Origin: an uncultured Clostridia bacterium
GTDB lineage: Bacteria > Bacillota > Clostridia > TANB77 > CAG-508
Assembly: GCA_910589185.1 (NCBI GenBank)
Contig: CAJUSU010000003.1
Location: 4,422 to 68,421, forward strand
DNA length: 64,000 bases
Direction: 5' to 3'
The notes under the pieces are model-generated. The model did no database searches and was not told where the DNA came from. It saw only the letters and a program-made list of their open reading frames with translations. Below are positions 24,542 to 34,460 of the stretch, one piece after another. Positions within the stretch are counted from its first letter, which is position 1; each line of letters begins with the position of its first letter. Both the position numbers and the translations under genes were made by a program.

Positions 24542-27274
24542 CTATTTTACCTCATACCAATTGTCTGCTTCTGAAACTTCTACTTCTAATGGAATATCTA
24601 ATGTTACAGCTTGCTCCATAGAGTCCTTTAGAATTTGTTTTACTTGTTCTTTTTGTTCCTCTTTACATTCTATTAACAGCTCATCATGAATTTGCAAAAT
24701 TAATTTGGCATTTAATTTTTCTTCTTTTAATCTATCAAAAACTTTTATCATAGCTATCTTCATAATATCTGCTGCTGTTCCTTGAATTGGCGTATTCATG
24801 GCTGCTCTTGTTCCAAATTGTCTTACCATATAGTTATTAGAAGAAAGTTCTGTGATATATCTTCTACGATGATACAAGGTTTCTACAAATCCTTTTTCTT
24901 TTGCTTCTTCTACAATATCATTCATGAAGGCTTTTACTCCCTCATATCTATTCAAATATTGCTCAATATAATTTTCTGCTTTTTTACGACTAATTCCTAA
25001 TTGCTCTGCTAGTCCAAATCCACTAATACCATAAACAATTCCAAAATTGACTGCCTTTGCTGCACTTCTTTGTTCTTTTGTCACTTCCTCTAATGGAACG
25101 TTAAATACTTTAGACGCAACCTGTCTATGAATATCCTCTTCATTTAAAAAGGCTTGTTTCATAGTTTCATCTTTTGAAATATGAGCCAAAATACGTAACT
25201 CAATTTGTGAATAATCTGCATCTATAAAAACATTTCCCGGTTCTGCTTTAAAAGCCTTTCTAATTTGTTTTCCTTGTTCTGCCCTCGTTGGGATGTTTTG
25301 TAAATTTGGCTCTGTTGAGCTAATTCTTCCTGTAGCTGTAATCGTCTGGTGGAAGTATGAGTGTATTCTGTGTGTTTGTGGGTTAACGTATGGTAATAGC
25401 CCTTCTACATAAGTAGAATTCAATTTTACAAGGCTACGGTATTCTAATAATTTTTCAATAATCGGATGTTCTGGACGTAATTTTTCTAAGACGTCACCAT
25501 CTGTCGAATATCCCTTTTTCGTTTTCTTGTATACTGGTAATTTCAGTTTTTCAAATAAGATATTCCCCAATTGTTGTGTAGAATTAATATTAAATTCTTC
25601 TCCACTTAATTGGTATATGTCTTGTTTTAAAGTCTCTATTTCTTCTTTTAATTTATCTCCAAAACTAATTAATTCTTTTTTATCCAAATAAATCCCGTCA
25701 TATTGCATATTGGCTAGAACTTTCATTAATGGCATTTCAATGTTTTGAAATAACTCTGTTGCATTTGTTTCTTCTAATTTTGGTATCATAACTTCTTGTA
25801 ACTTCGCAATAACATACACATACATTGCATTTTGATATCTGTCAAAATCTAAACTCTTATCTGTTTCTTGTGTAAATAGAGTCATTTGTTTTTCTTGTTC
25901 TTGTTTCATTCCCATTGCTTCTAAATAACTAGTAATCTCTATTTTCAAATATTGCTGACTTAGTTCTTCTAAAGTATAATGACTAATACTAGAATTCAAA
26001 AGATACCCTGCAATTTCGGCGTCAAAATAAATTCCATTTAAATCAATTCCTAGCCCTCTCCATAAAACAATATCTTCTTTCATACGATAGCTATATTTTT
26101 TTATGCTACTGTCTTCTAAAATTTCCTTGAAATTTTGAACGAATAAATCTGTATTATTGATTGGAGTTTCATAAACGTTTTCCTCAGCAATCACATATAG
26201 CGTAACCATCTTTTTAGGAATTACGCCCAATGTTTGTTGCACTTCTGCTTTTTCTTTTTGTAAGAAATAGATTAATTTTCCTTCTTGTTTAATGGCATTT
26301 GCTAATTCTTGTAGCTTTGTTGTGTCTTCTAAGCTAATAGTTTCTATACTAAATAATTCATGGATATCTTGAGGCATTTCTGGTTTTCCTTGTAGTCCAA
26401 AACGTTCAATAAAACGATTGAAATTTAATTCTTTAAATTTAGCATATACTTCTTCTTCGTTCCATTCTTGTCTTTTAAAATCTTCTACTTTTTCTTCAAT
26501 TGGAACCTGAACATTAATCGTTCCTAAGGTTCTAGAAAGTTCTGCCAATTCTCTATTAGCAACCAACTTTTCCTTTGTTTTTGGCTTTAAGTCTGCCTTA
26601 TCTCTTTCTATTTCTAAATAAAGATTGGCAATAGAATGATATTTCTGAATAAGTTCTAGTGCAGTCTTTTCTCCAATTCCTGGAACACCCGGAATATTAT
26701 CAGAAGTATCACCTTGTAAGCCTTTTACTTCTATTAATTGTTTTGGCATAATACCATACTTTTCCCAAATAGCATCTTCGTCAAAAACATCTACTTCTGT
26801 TTTCCCCATTTTTGTATGTGGAATACGTACTTTAATATGATTAGAAGTTAATTGGAAAGTATCTCTATCTCCTGAAACAATGGTAACATCTAACCTTTTT
26901 CTTTCAGCCTTTTTAGCTATTGTTCCTAAAATATCATCTGCCTCATAACCTTCCATCTCAACAATAGTAATATTCATAGCCCTTAAAATATCTTTTAGCA
27001 TTGGCATTTGTTCAGCAAGTTCATTAGGCATTCCTTTACGGTTCGCCTTATATCCTTCATACATCTTGTGCCTTGCTGTTGGAGCCTTCAGATCAAAGGC
27101 AACCATAAGATATTCAGGTTTAATATCATCTAATACTTTAAATAGAATAGCTAAAAAACCATAAATAGCATTGGTATATTTGCCATCTGGTGTCATTAAC
27201 ATTTTAGAACCCATGATTCCATAAAAGGCTCTGTTTAAAATACTGTTTCCATCAACTAAGACTATTTTTTCCAT
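24542..27274 (-). CDS. polA: DNA polymerase I
   Basis: The 910-residue repair polymerase has an N-terminal 5'-3' exonuclease domain (MEKIVLVDGN, YKANRKGMPNEL, DRDTFQL, GIGEKTAL), a central exonuclease-like domain (about 320-500) and a C-terminal polymerase domain with DADYSQIELRILAHIS, RSAAKAVNFGIVYGIS and ILQIHDELLIE. The central domain lacks the FDTET-type metal ligands (GKLIYFLQ at the expected place), so proofreading is probably absent, as in Bacillus Pol I. The ATG at 27272-27274 follows AAGGAGG. A longer frame from a TTG inside that site is not credible. Confidence 0.96.
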   Translation of the reverse strand: MEKIVLVDGNSILNRAFYGIMGSKMLMTPDGKYTNAIYGFLAILFKVLDDIKPEYLMVAFDLKAPTARHKMYEGYKANRKGMPNELAEQMPMLKDILRAMNITIVEMEGYEADDILGTIAKKAERKRLDVTIVSGDRDTFQLTSNHIKVRIPHTKMGKTEVDVFDEDAIWEKYGIMPKQLIEVKGLQGDTSDNIPGVPGIGEKTALELIQKYHSIANLYLEIERDKADLKPKTKEKLVANRELAELSRTLGTINVQVPIEEKVEDFKRQEWNEEEVYAKFKELNFNRFIERFGLQGKPEMPQDIHELFSIETISLEDTTKLQELANAIKQEGKLIYFLQKEKAEVQQTLGVIPKKMVTLYVIAEENVYETPINNTDLFVQNFKEILEDSSIKKYSYRMKEDIVLWRGLGIDLNGIYFDAEIAGYLLNSSISHYTLEELSQQYLKIEITSYLEAMGMKQEQEKQMTLFTQETDKSLDFDRYQNAMYVYVIAKLQEVMIPKLEETNATELFQNIEMPLMKVLANMQYDGIYLDKKELISFGDKLKEEIETLKQDIYQLSGEEFNINSTQQLGNILFEKLKLPVYKKTKKGYSTDGDVLEKLRPEHPIIEKLLEYRSLVKLNSTYVEGLLPYVNPQTHRIHSYFHQTITATGRISSTEPNLQNIPTRAEQGKQIRKAFKAEPGNVFIDADYSQIELRILAHISKDETMKQAFLNEEDIHRQVASKVFNVPLEEVTKEQRSAAKAVNFGIVYGISGFGLAEQLGISRKKAENYIEQYLNRYEGVKAFMNDIVEEAKEKGFVETLYHRRRYITELSSNNYMVRQFGTRAAMNTPIQGTAADIMKIAMIKVFDRLKEEKLNAKLILQIHDELLIECKEEQKEQVKQILKDSMEQAVTLDIPLEVEVSEADNWYEVK

Positions 27275-27293
27275 TGTTTCCTCCTTCAAGGTG

Positions 27294-27309
27294 TGTCCCT
27301 AATCTAACA
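27294..27309 (-). repeat. Degenerate REP-like half-element before polA
   Basis: The minus-strand 16-mer TGTTAGATTAGGGACA matches an arm of the palindromic element at 14346-14394 (TGTCAGTTAGGGGACA) at 12 positions. It lies between the GtrII-like stop and the polA ribosome binding site. It may be a decayed copy of the same family. Confidence 0.3.
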
Positions 27310-28803
27310 TTAGTGCATATAAGTAGTTATGTATAAAGTATCTCCCATACACAAATATTCCTTATTCTGTTCTAAGTATTCTTGTTTCTCTATTTCTGTT
27401 GGTTCATACATGTTCAATTTACTATTGGTATAATAATTATAACATCCTGCTGCTGACCATTGTGTCTTTATTCCACTAGACATCATAATGTTTCCATAAC
27501 ATCTCAATTGGGGATAAAATGATTTCGTAGTTTTCCCATCTTTAACAACAATTGCAATTTTGGTTACATCAACTTTTTTCTCCTCTTCATATTGTAGCAC
27601 ATCTTTTTGCATAACCATTACTTCTTCTTTTACTAATTCATTTAGTTTATTATGATCTATGACAGCTGTAATATAATGAAGAGAATTCATTAGTCCATAT
27701 ATCAATAAACCTACTATTAGTAAAGTATTTATCCATTCTCTTTTCTCTGTCAAATTAGTCTTCACCCATAAATGAATCCATAAAAAGCCTATTAAAGCAC
27801 CTATTGAAAAACGAGCTCTCCCCGCCCAAAATCCGGAAGTATTAAGCACTGAAACAATAAAACCTGCTGCTATTCCAACACTAATAATGGCAAATTGTTC
27901 TAAAATGATATTTACATTTTTGTTTTCTTGCTTTTCCTTATTTTGTTTTACTACCTTAACTATCATTATCAGCTCTGTTATCCCTAATGTGATAAGAAAA
28001 CTATATTGTGGAATTAGATATCCCGTATTTTTTAATACTATAAATATCTTGGAAAAATTATATGTAATATTATTCCCAATAGTAGTTAAATTAATATCCC
28101 TTCCTTGTTGCAGCTCTAAAACTCTCTCTACTATTTTGATAGATAATTGATTTACTAAAATTCCCGCTAGCGCTATTAACATTCCATGGAAAAAGTCTTT
28201 TACTATTTGCTTGGCTGAATTTCCTTTGCAAATTGAGAATACTAAAAGTGATAGTACAAACATAGAAATAGTACCTTGATAACATATAAGGCCTATACAA
28301 AGTTGTATAAACATTTTTTGCATCCAAAATCTATCTTTTTCTACAATTTGTCTAGCTGCTAAAATGTATAATGATAAACTTAAAGACATTGCACCACATT
28401 CAATAAAATGTAGATTTTCAATATATAGAAAATGAAAAATAGTATAGTAACTAGCAACAATTAGAACTATCTCTCCCAAAATAGTCTTAGGCTTTTTCCA
28501 CTTTTCAATAATATTCTTTAATATCATAACGGAAATGCAGGATAGAAGTAATGCTATTTCCAAAATGATACTAGTATAAACTCCAATAGGAATATCAAGA
28601 ATGTCCATCAAAGTTGTTCCTAAAGCTACTATAAATCTTCCATCCAAAAGAGAGAAGTTCTTGTTATATTCTTGATAGCCAATATTAGAAATATTATAAG
28701 AATCAGTAGACATGTGACCATTGATTAGCCATGGCAGAAAAATAAAATTTGTCATTAAAAATAGTATCACAAAAATAAGAATATTTTTCTTTTTACTATT
28801 CAT
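27310..28803 (-). CDS. GtrII-like polytopic glucosyltransferase family protein
   Basis: The 497-residue protein has about ten predicted membrane segments. The first external loop has NGHMSTDSYN and LLDGRFIVALG, resembling the GtrII family whose loop carries an acidic residue and an SGRPL-like motif. It ends in an external domain of about 90 residues (YYTNSKLNMYEPTEIEKQEY). GtrII-type proteins add glucosyl groups from an undecaprenyl-phosphate donor to surface polymers. The family call is moderate. It overlaps an APH-like kinase by 8 nt, which suggests a functional link in surface polymer modification. Confidence 0.65.
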   Translation of the reverse strand: MNSKKKNILIFVILFLMTNFIFLPWLINGHMSTDSYNISNIGYQEYNKNFSLLDGRFIVALGTTLMDILDIPIGVYTSIILEIALLLSCISVMILKNIIEKWKKPKTILGEIVLIVASYYTIFHFLYIENLHFIECGAMSLSLSLYILAARQIVEKDRFWMQKMFIQLCIGLICYQGTISMFVLSLLVFSICKGNSAKQIVKDFFHGMLIALAGILVNQLSIKIVERVLELQQGRDINLTTIGNNITYNFSKIFIVLKNTGYLIPQYSFLITLGITELIMIVKVVKQNKEKQENKNVNIILEQFAIISVGIAAGFIVSVLNTSGFWAGRARFSIGALIGFLWIHLWVKTNLTEKREWINTLLIVGLLIYGLMNSLHYITAVIDHNKLNELVKEEVMVMQKDVLQYEEEKKVDVTKIAIVVKDGKTTKSFYPQLRCYGNIMMSSGIKTQWSAAGCYNYYTNSKLNMYEPTEIEKQEYLEQNKEYLCMGDTLYITTYMH

Positions 28804-29629
28804 AAATTCCTATTCCTCGCATGTAATTAATATATCCTTGATCTATATTAATCCATTCTGTGACTTTATCTTCTAACTTTTTCTCGTCAAGTTTCGTTTG
28901 AGCATATTTCTCATAATTATTAATAATTTCTTGTTTAAAGTTTTTAGGGCAATTTCTGCTAAGTATTCTAGCTACATCATCATAAATGTTTCCATAACCG
29001 GCAAAGCCAAAGTCAATAATGGCTGTTACTTTGTTGTTTTCATCTAATAGCACATTGCTTAAGTTTAAATCTCCATGTACTAAGCATTTTGGTGTCTCAA
29101 CTGTATCTGAGAACTTCCAAAACTCTCTGTCTTCTTGACTTACATGTTTAATTAATAACTCATCTAAAAACTCTGATAAATTTAGTCCAATATCATTAAT
29201 TGTAAAAATCTTTTCATTTTGAAAATTCACTTGATGAAGTTCAGCCATAAACTTTGCAATGTCTGCTGATACTTGTGCAATTTCTTCTTCTGATAAAGTT
29301 TCAATTTTTTCTGCAAGAGGAGTTCCTGCAATCTTTTTATGCACACTAAAAGGTCTACCTTCATCTCTTTTTAATTCTAATTGGCAAGTATTAAAAGAAG
29401 TCTTTTGATAAATATACCCTGCGAATTCGCTATCTTTTACAATGGTTCTAGACCAGAATTCATCACGTGGGAAGCGGAAGAAATAGTTTCCTTCATTGGT
29501 TGCTACTTCATATACAATATTCGTCCAACCAGTTGTAATTAAGTTCATTAATTTTACTTCTTTTCCTGCTAATGCCTTCTTAATAATCGGCTCAAAATTT
29601 TCATCTATTTTAAAATATACTTCGCTCAT
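28796..29629 (-). CDS. Aminoglycoside/choline-kinase-type phosphotransferase
   Basis: The 277-residue APH-fold kinase has the catalytic loop LVHGDLNLSNVLLDENN (Asp as base, Asn as metal ligand) and the IIDFGFAGYGNIYDD metal-binding motif. These proteins phosphorylate small hydroxyl-containing substrates such as aminoglycosides, choline or ethanolamine. Its neighbours (GtrII-like, CapA-like, later teichoic acid genes) favour a surface-related substrate over antibiotic resistance, but this is inference. The C-terminus seems slightly short (ending YMRGIGIYE) and overlaps the downstream membrane protein gene. Confidence 0.8.
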   Translation of the reverse strand: MSEVYFKIDENFEPIIKKALAGKEVKLMNLITTGWTNIVYEVATNEGNYFFRFPRDEFWSRTIVKDSEFAGYIYQKTSFNTCQLELKRDEGRPFSVHKKIAGTPLAEKIETLSEEEIAQVSADIAKFMAELHQVNFQNEKIFTINDIGLNLSEFLDELLIKHVSQEDREFWKFSDTVETPKCLVHGDLNLSNVLLDENNKVTAIIDFGFAGYGNIYDDVARILSRNCPKNFKQEIINNYEKYAQTKLDEKKLEDKVTEWINIDQGYINYMRGIGIYE

Positions 29630-29646
29630 TATTTTTTCCTTTCTGT

Positions 29647-30912
29647 CTATATTGTCTTTTCTGAATAAGCTGGTACTACTACCATATCTTTATCATACAT
29701 TTGTACTATCTTCCTATACCTTTCATGTACTTTTTGATACCCCGGCAAATAGTTTGCTATGTCTTTATGGCTAAATGGTATCACCCTAAAATTACTCCAT
29801 GTAGCTTGATTATAGTAGGTATAGATGAATTCATTTTCTACATTATCTATTTTTATGCTACTTTTCCCATCTTTTGTTGTTTTCGTAATTCTTAAAGAGC
29901 TCATCAAGCCCACTGTTTTGTTATAGTTCTCATCTTGATATTGTGCTGATATGAAGTTCCCTAATGAATAAAATACTAAAGTATCATCTATCCATTCTAC
30001 TGGTTCTAGCACATGTGGATGTGTTCCAATTACCAAGTCTACACCTTGTTCCGCTAAAAATTTCGCTTCATCTTTTTGATATGCAGATGGCTCGCTCGTA
30101 TATTCTATTCCACAATGCATTGCTACAATTAACACATCTACTTTATCTCTTACTCTCTTAATATCTTCTTTTACTTTTTCTTTGTATGTCTGATATTTTG
30201 TATCTCTTTTTGGATCATTAATCGATAAATCTGTTGGCCATACATTTACTAAATATTCTTTTCCAGTTGGTACTGGTATTCCATTTGTACCATAAGTGTA
30301 ATTTAGCATAGTATAAGTAATTCCATTGATTTCTCGAATTTGCACTTCATCTCTTTGCTCAAAAGATTTGTAACTTCCCACAGCCAATACATCTTTTTGT
30401 TTATCCCAATAAGCCCTTGAATTTAAAATCGCCTGTTCTCCTCTATCCATAGTATGATTGCTTGCAGTGCTGACTAAATTAAATCCCGCATCTAGCATGT
30501 TACCACCTGCTTCGTAAGGTGAGTTGAAACATGGGTAGTCAGATAAGCCCATTTTACTTCCGCCTAAAATAGTTTCTTGATTGTAATAAGCTATGTCGTA
30601 GTTCTTGACTTTTTCTTTTATCAGTCTAAGCATTGGTTTGAAGTCATATCCCTTATTGTCTGCATTTCTATGTGCTTCTTCGTAAATACTACTGTGTACT
30701 AAATTATCTCCTACCATAATAAGGGAAGCACTTGTTGTCTCTTCTTTTGGCTTTTCTAGTTCTATTTTATTTTCCTGTTTATCACTTGCTGCTCCTATGG
30801 TTTCTTTTGTGTTAGGATACATTTTTAAAATTACTAAAGCAATAACTGCTATTAGTAAAATAAATGCTGCAATGATTACTACTTTCTTTCCTGTATTTCT
30901 TTCTTGTTTCAT
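29647..30912 (-). CDS. CapA-family (PGA_cap) membrane-anchored metallophosphatase-like protein
   Basis: The 421-residue protein has an N-terminal anchor (about 10-28), a short linker, and a PGA_cap/CapA domain: LIMVGDNLVHSSIYEEA, STASNHTMDRGEQA, VAMHCGIEYTSEPS and GTHPHVLEPVEWI...YSLGNF. The fold is that of calcineurin-like phosphoesterases with conserved Asp, Asn and His metal ligands. CapA takes part in poly-gamma-glutamate export in Bacillus. Many clostridial homologues stand alone with no CapBC, as here, and their role is unknown. It precedes the APH-like gene by 17 nt. Confidence 0.87.
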   Translation of the reverse strand: MKQERNTGKKVVIIAAFILLIAVIALVILKMYPNTKETIGAASDKQENKIELEKPKEETTSASLIMVGDNLVHSSIYEEAHRNADNKGYDFKPMLRLIKEKVKNYDIAYYNQETILGGSKMGLSDYPCFNSPYEAGGNMLDAGFNLVSTASNHTMDRGEQAILNSRAYWDKQKDVLAVGSYKSFEQRDEVQIREINGITYTMLNYTYGTNGIPVPTGKEYLVNVWPTDLSINDPKRDTKYQTYKEKVKEDIKRVRDKVDVLIVAMHCGIEYTSEPSAYQKDEAKFLAEQGVDLVIGTHPHVLEPVEWIDDTLVFYSLGNFISAQYQDENYNKTVGLMSSLRITKTTKDGKSSIKIDNVENEFIYTYYNQATWSNFRVIPFSHKDIANYLPGYQKVHERYRKIVQMYDKDMVVVPAYSEKTI

Positions 30913-31001
30913 TTTTTCTACTCCTATGTTCCCCTACTATATCATACTTTTCTATTATTTTCTTGAATTTAAGAAATTTCCTCTTTATTTTTAAGAAAAT
31001 A

Positions 31002-31565
31002 TCAAGAATCGCATTTGTCCTTTTCAATCTGCTTCCTATATCTATCTTCCTCTGAAAAAATACAACCGCAATATTTTTGCATATATAGTCCTAGTTCTCT
31101 TGCTTTTGCCTGTCCATCACGAAAGCCTACTCTAAAATCACGATATAAAAAACTAAGTCCATATTTTTTAGCGACTTCTTCCGCTATTTTTCTCAACTCT
31201 TCATGCTTTTGGTAAGGACTTACTAATAATGTAGTAGTTATCGTATCATATCCATTTTCCTTTGCATATTTTGCTGTTTGTTCTAGTCTTACACAATAGC
31301 AATAATCTGTACATCTTGTTTCTAATGAATTTACTACATTTTTGCAAAAATTATCTAATCCATAATCTTCTTCAAAGATTGCTTGTATATTGATACTTTG
31401 TGTATATTCCTTTAAGCAGTCCCTTCTTGCTTTATATTCCATATATGGATGAATATTTGGATTATACCAATAAATCGTTGGCTCTATTCCCTCTGCTCTT
31501 AAACTATCTATACAATATACACTGCATGGTGCACAACAGGTGTGCATTAAAACTTTATTCTTCAT
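31002..31565 (-). CDS. queH: Epoxyqueuosine reductase QueH
   Basis: The 187-residue protein (formerly DUF208) catalyses the last step of queuosine synthesis, converting epoxyqueuosine to queuosine in tRNA. Family cysteines are visible: HTCCAPCSVY at the N-terminus, TRCTDYCYC in the middle and KYCGC near the C-terminus, which bind an iron-sulfur cluster and a further metal. Other motifs are WYNPNIHPYMEYKARRD and TTTLLVSPYQKHE. It overlaps ruvB by 11 nt, with GGAGTG before the ATG. The long AT-rich stretch after it holds only weak hairpins. Confidence 0.93.
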   Translation of the reverse strand: MKNKVLMHTCCAPCSVYCIDSLRAEGIEPTIYWYNPNIHPYMEYKARRDCLKEYTQSINIQAIFEEDYGLDNFCKNVVNSLETRCTDYCYCVRLEQTAKYAKENGYDTITTTLLVSPYQKHEELRKIAEEVAKKYGLSFLYRDFRVGFRDGQAKARELGLYMQKYCGCIFSEEDRYRKQIEKDKCDS

Positions 31566-32559
31566 ACGTCACTCCTATATGGCTATATGCTGCTGGCATG
31601 GCAATTCTTCCTCTAGCAGTTCTAGCCAAAAATCCAATTTGTATTAAGTATGGTTCATACATATCTTCTACTGTTTCAGCGTCTTCACCAATTGTTGTTG
31701 CAACTGTTTCAATACTAATTGGCCTTCCGTTGTATTTAATAATCATAGTTTCTAATATTTTTCTATCGATGTCATCTAATCCCATTTCGTCAATTTCTAG
31801 TTTGTTTAGTGCAGTTTTTGCGATTTTTAAAGTAATGTTTCCATCACCTAAAACTGCTGCATAGTCTCTAACTCTTTTTAATAATCTATTTGCAATTCTA
31901 GGGGTTCCTCTAGAACGTCTTGCGATTTCCGCTGCTGATTCATCATCAATTTCTACTTCTAGAATTTTAGCTGACCTTTTAACTATTGTCGTTAAATCTT
32001 TTGTCTGATATAATTCTAAATGATGTACTATTCCAAATCTATCTCTTAATGGTGTGGCTAATGCTCCTGCTCTAGTAGTCGCACCAATTAATGTAAATTT
32101 CGGTAAGTCTAAACGAATAGACCTAGCACTAGGTCCTTTACCTATCATAATATCTAAAGTGTAATCTTCTAATGCTGGATACAATATTTCTTCTACACTT
32201 TTGTTTAAACGATGTATCTCATCAATAAATAGCACATCAAATTCAGATAAGTTAGTCAGTAATGCTGCCAAATCTCCTGGCTTTTCAATGGCTGGACCTG
32301 ATGTGATTTTAATGTTAGAATTCATTTCATTAGAAATAATATTGGCAAGAGTAGTTTTTCCAAGCCCTGGAGGTCCATATAGTAAAACGTGATCAAGAGG
32401 CTCACCTCTTTTTTTGGCAGCCTCAATATAAATTTTCATATTTTCTTTTACTTTATCTTGTCCAATGTATTCCTCTAGAGTTTTAGGTCTTAAAGTGTTT
32501 TCTATTCTCTCTTCTTGAATATCCTCTAATTCTGGACTAATTAGTCTTTCTTCTTCCAT
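31555..32559 (-). CDS. ruvB: Holliday junction branch migration ATPase RuvB
   Basis: The 334-residue AAA+ helicase motor works with RuvA at recombination junctions. Visible are LRPKTLEEYIGQDKVKENM, Walker A LLYGPPGLGKTTLAN near 57-71, Walker B VLFIDEIHRL, sensor residues in TLIGATTRAG, arginine finger region PLRDRFGIV, and the C-terminal winged helix (RTARGRIAMPAAYSHIG). Length and motifs are standard. ruvA and ruvC are not adjacent. It overlaps queH by 11 nt. Confidence 0.97.
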   Translation of the reverse strand: MEEERLISPELEDIQEERIENTLRPKTLEEYIGQDKVKENMKIYIEAAKKRGEPLDHVLLYGPPGLGKTTLANIISNEMNSNIKITSGPAIEKPGDLAALLTNLSEFDVLFIDEIHRLNKSVEEILYPALEDYTLDIMIGKGPSARSIRLDLPKFTLIGATTRAGALATPLRDRFGIVHHLELYQTKDLTTIVKRSAKILEVEIDDESAAEIARRSRGTPRIANRLLKRVRDYAAVLGDGNITLKIAKTALNKLEIDEMGLDDIDRKILETMIIKYNGRPISIETVATTIGEDAETVEDMYEPYLIQIGFLARTARGRIAMPAAYSHIGVTYEE

Positions 32560-32605
32560 TCTTTTGCCTTCCTTTAATTAGTATTTTCTCTTACTATTAA
32601 TATAT

Positions 32606-33728
32606 TTAATTCTTATCATGTCTAATATTTTTCTCATCTACTTCTATAACTTCCTCCGTTTTCACCCTAAAAATGTCTTTATATCCAATTGCTACAAATG
32701 CTATCACTAATAAAGCAAATGATAATGCTTTCCAAATTCCACTTTCTAATAGAATAACTGCAAACATTCCTAAAGTAGCAGTAAGTCCATATAAAATGAA
32801 AACAGCTTGCTTTTGTGTATAGCCTTTTTTCATTAGTCTATGATGTAAATGCCCTTTATCTGCTTGAAATACTGCTTTAATTGATTTGCCTTTAATAATT
32901 CTTCTGACTATGGCATATAAGGTATCAAAAATTGGAAAAGCAAGTACAATAATTGGAGCAATTAACACAATTGCTGTATACGTTTTGGCTACTCCGCAAA
33001 ATAGAAATAATGGCTAGCGAAAAGCCTAAGAAATTAGAACCAGTATCTCCTATAAAAGTTCTTGCTGGGCTAAAGTTAAATGGTAAAAATCCTACAATTG
33101 CTCCACCTAATGCTGCAATTAAAAGTACTGCAATGAGTGGCGATTTGTTAAGAGTAAAGATAATTAACAATGAAAAACATGAAATCAAAGTAATTCCTGA
33201 AGATAAGCCATCTAAGCCATCAATTAAATTAATAGCATTGGTAATTCCAATAATCCAACAAATAGTAAGTCCACAAGAAAACCATTCATTTAAACCAATT
33301 TTGTCATCTAAAAATGGTAAATGAACATTTTGAATACGAACTCCACAAGCAACTACTATAACTGCTGCAATAATTTGCATAATAAGTTTTACCCAACTTG
33401 GCACTCCCTTAGCATCATCAATAAAACAAGTAATTCCTAATACGACAATACCAATAAAAAAGCCTAGCATTTTAAGCCAATATTGTTCTTCTCCAAACAA
33501 ATCAACAGAATGTTCTAAATTCATCACAATTAATAAATATACTGTTGATACCAAGAAACCACAAATAACAGCCACACCGCCTAGTCTTGGCATTGGTTTT
33601 TTATTGACTCTTCTATCATTTGGTATATCTATTGCTCCTACCTTTTTTGCTAGTCTCATGGTATATGGTGTTAATACAAAAGCAGTAATAAACGCTAACA
33701 AAAATGCAATAGCGATGTCTCCCCACAT
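32606..33728 (-). CDS. tagO: TagO/WecA-type undecaprenyl-phosphate GlcNAc-1-P transferase, split by +1 frameshift
   Basis: Polytopic enzyme of the MraY/WecA/TagO superfamily that starts wall teichoic acid or other glycan synthesis on undecaprenyl phosphate. The first frame (33728 to 32997) has PMPRLGGVAVI, CFIDDAKGVPSWVKL, NAINLIDGLDGLSSG and RTFIGDTGSNFLGF. After CGG at 32994-32996 it becomes unrelated sequence (RSSQNVYSN) and ends at 32925. Skipping the C at 32996 continues with GVAKTYTAIVLIAP, FPIFDTLYAIVRRI and the conserved DKGHLHHRLMKKGYTQKQA motif to 32606, giving about 373 residues, normal for TagO. ATG at 33726-33728 has AGGAGG upstream. It is either read through by frameshifting or is a pseudogene or sequence error. 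Confidence 0.88.
32993..32996 (-). other. Putative +1 frameshift site (TTG-C-GGA) in the tagO-like gene
   Basis: In frame 0 the mRNA reads TTG CGG AGT; the family frame is TTG (C) GGA GTA GCC. A single skipped C restores the whole C-terminal third, including the HLHHR motif. There is no homopolymer at the site that would favour an indel error. Confidence 0.6.
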
Positions 33729-33764
33729 AGTCATTCCTCCTCTTGCTTTCTATTTTTCTCTTTT

Positions 33765-34460
33765 TTAATGTAATACTTCTACGGGATAATCTATAAATAA
33801 TCCACTTTCTATTACTCCTGTAATAGATTTAATATCTTCTTCTAATGTTTCATAAACTTCTACAAATTTTGCATCTAAAATTACATTATTATTTTCAGTA
33901 AATACTGGTCCATCTTTTTTCTCTGCTTTTCTCAAAGTACATTCTGTAAGCCCTAAATCTAATAGTGCTTCTTTCACACTACTAATTGCTTCTGGATATA
34001 CTTCAATTGGAATTGGAAATTTCTCATTTAGCTTGTCCACAAATTTGCTATCATCTACTAGAATATAGGTAATTCCACTGTTCACCATGTTTAGCTTTTC
34101 TTTAAACATGGCTGCTCCTCTACCTTTAATTAAAATATTATCTGTTTTAGATACTTCATCTGCACCATCAAATGCCCAATCTGGCTTTGCTTCTAAAATA
34201 CTCACTGTTGGAATTTTTAATTCTTGACATAGCGCTTTTATTTCAAAAGAGGTTGGAATTGCTGTAATTTTTAAGTTTTCTTCTTCTATTCTTTTAGCAA
34301 TCTCTTTTGCTGCTAAATAAGATGTAGAACCCGAACCAAAGCCTATCACATCTCCGTCTTTTGCTTTTTCTGCTACTTCTTTGGCTACTTTTTCTTTTTG
34401 TTCTTGGTTGCTAATTTTGTTTGGTTCAATTTCTTGCATAGAACTATTCATCCATTCCAT
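33765..34460 (-). CDS. rpiA: Ribose-5-phosphate isomerase A
   Basis: The 231-residue enzyme interconverts ribose 5-phosphate and ribulose 5-phosphate in the pentose phosphate pathway. It shows the phosphate loop GFGSGSTSYLAAK, catalytic DWAFDGADEVSKTDN and KGRGAAMFKEK, plus FPIPIEVYP and VFTENNNVILD. Its product or substrate ribulose 5-phosphate is also the precursor of CDP-ribitol, which could matter if the TarI-like fusion in this window makes CDP-ribitol (inference). GAGGAT lies 6 nt before the ATG. It follows no tight operon partner. Confidence 0.95.
   Translation of the reverse strand: MEWMNSSMQEIEPNKISNQEQKEKVAKEVAEKAKDGDVIGFGSGSTSYLAAKEIAKRIEEENLKITAIPTSFEIKALCQELKIPTVSILEAKPDWAFDGADEVSKTDNILIKGRGAAMFKEKLNMVNSGITYILVDDSKFVDKLNEKFPIPIEVYPEAISSVKEALLDLGLTECTLRKAEKKDGPVFTENNNVILDAKFVEVYETLEEDIKSITGVIESGLFIDYPVEVLH

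Noticed and set aside
24542..27274. Functional proofreading exonuclease in DNA polymerase I
   Set aside because: The metal-ligand Asp/Glu motifs of the 3'-5' exonuclease are missing, as in many Firmicutes, so it is not an unusual mutation.
27275..27289. Upstream TTG start for polA
   Set aside because: The extra codons are the AAGGAGG ribosome binding site itself; the ATG at 27272-27274 begins with the normal PolA N-terminus.
32606..33728. Two separate overlapping genes instead of one tagO-like gene
   Set aside because: The two frames together make exactly one family-length protein with motifs in order, and the second frame has no ribosome binding site of its own.
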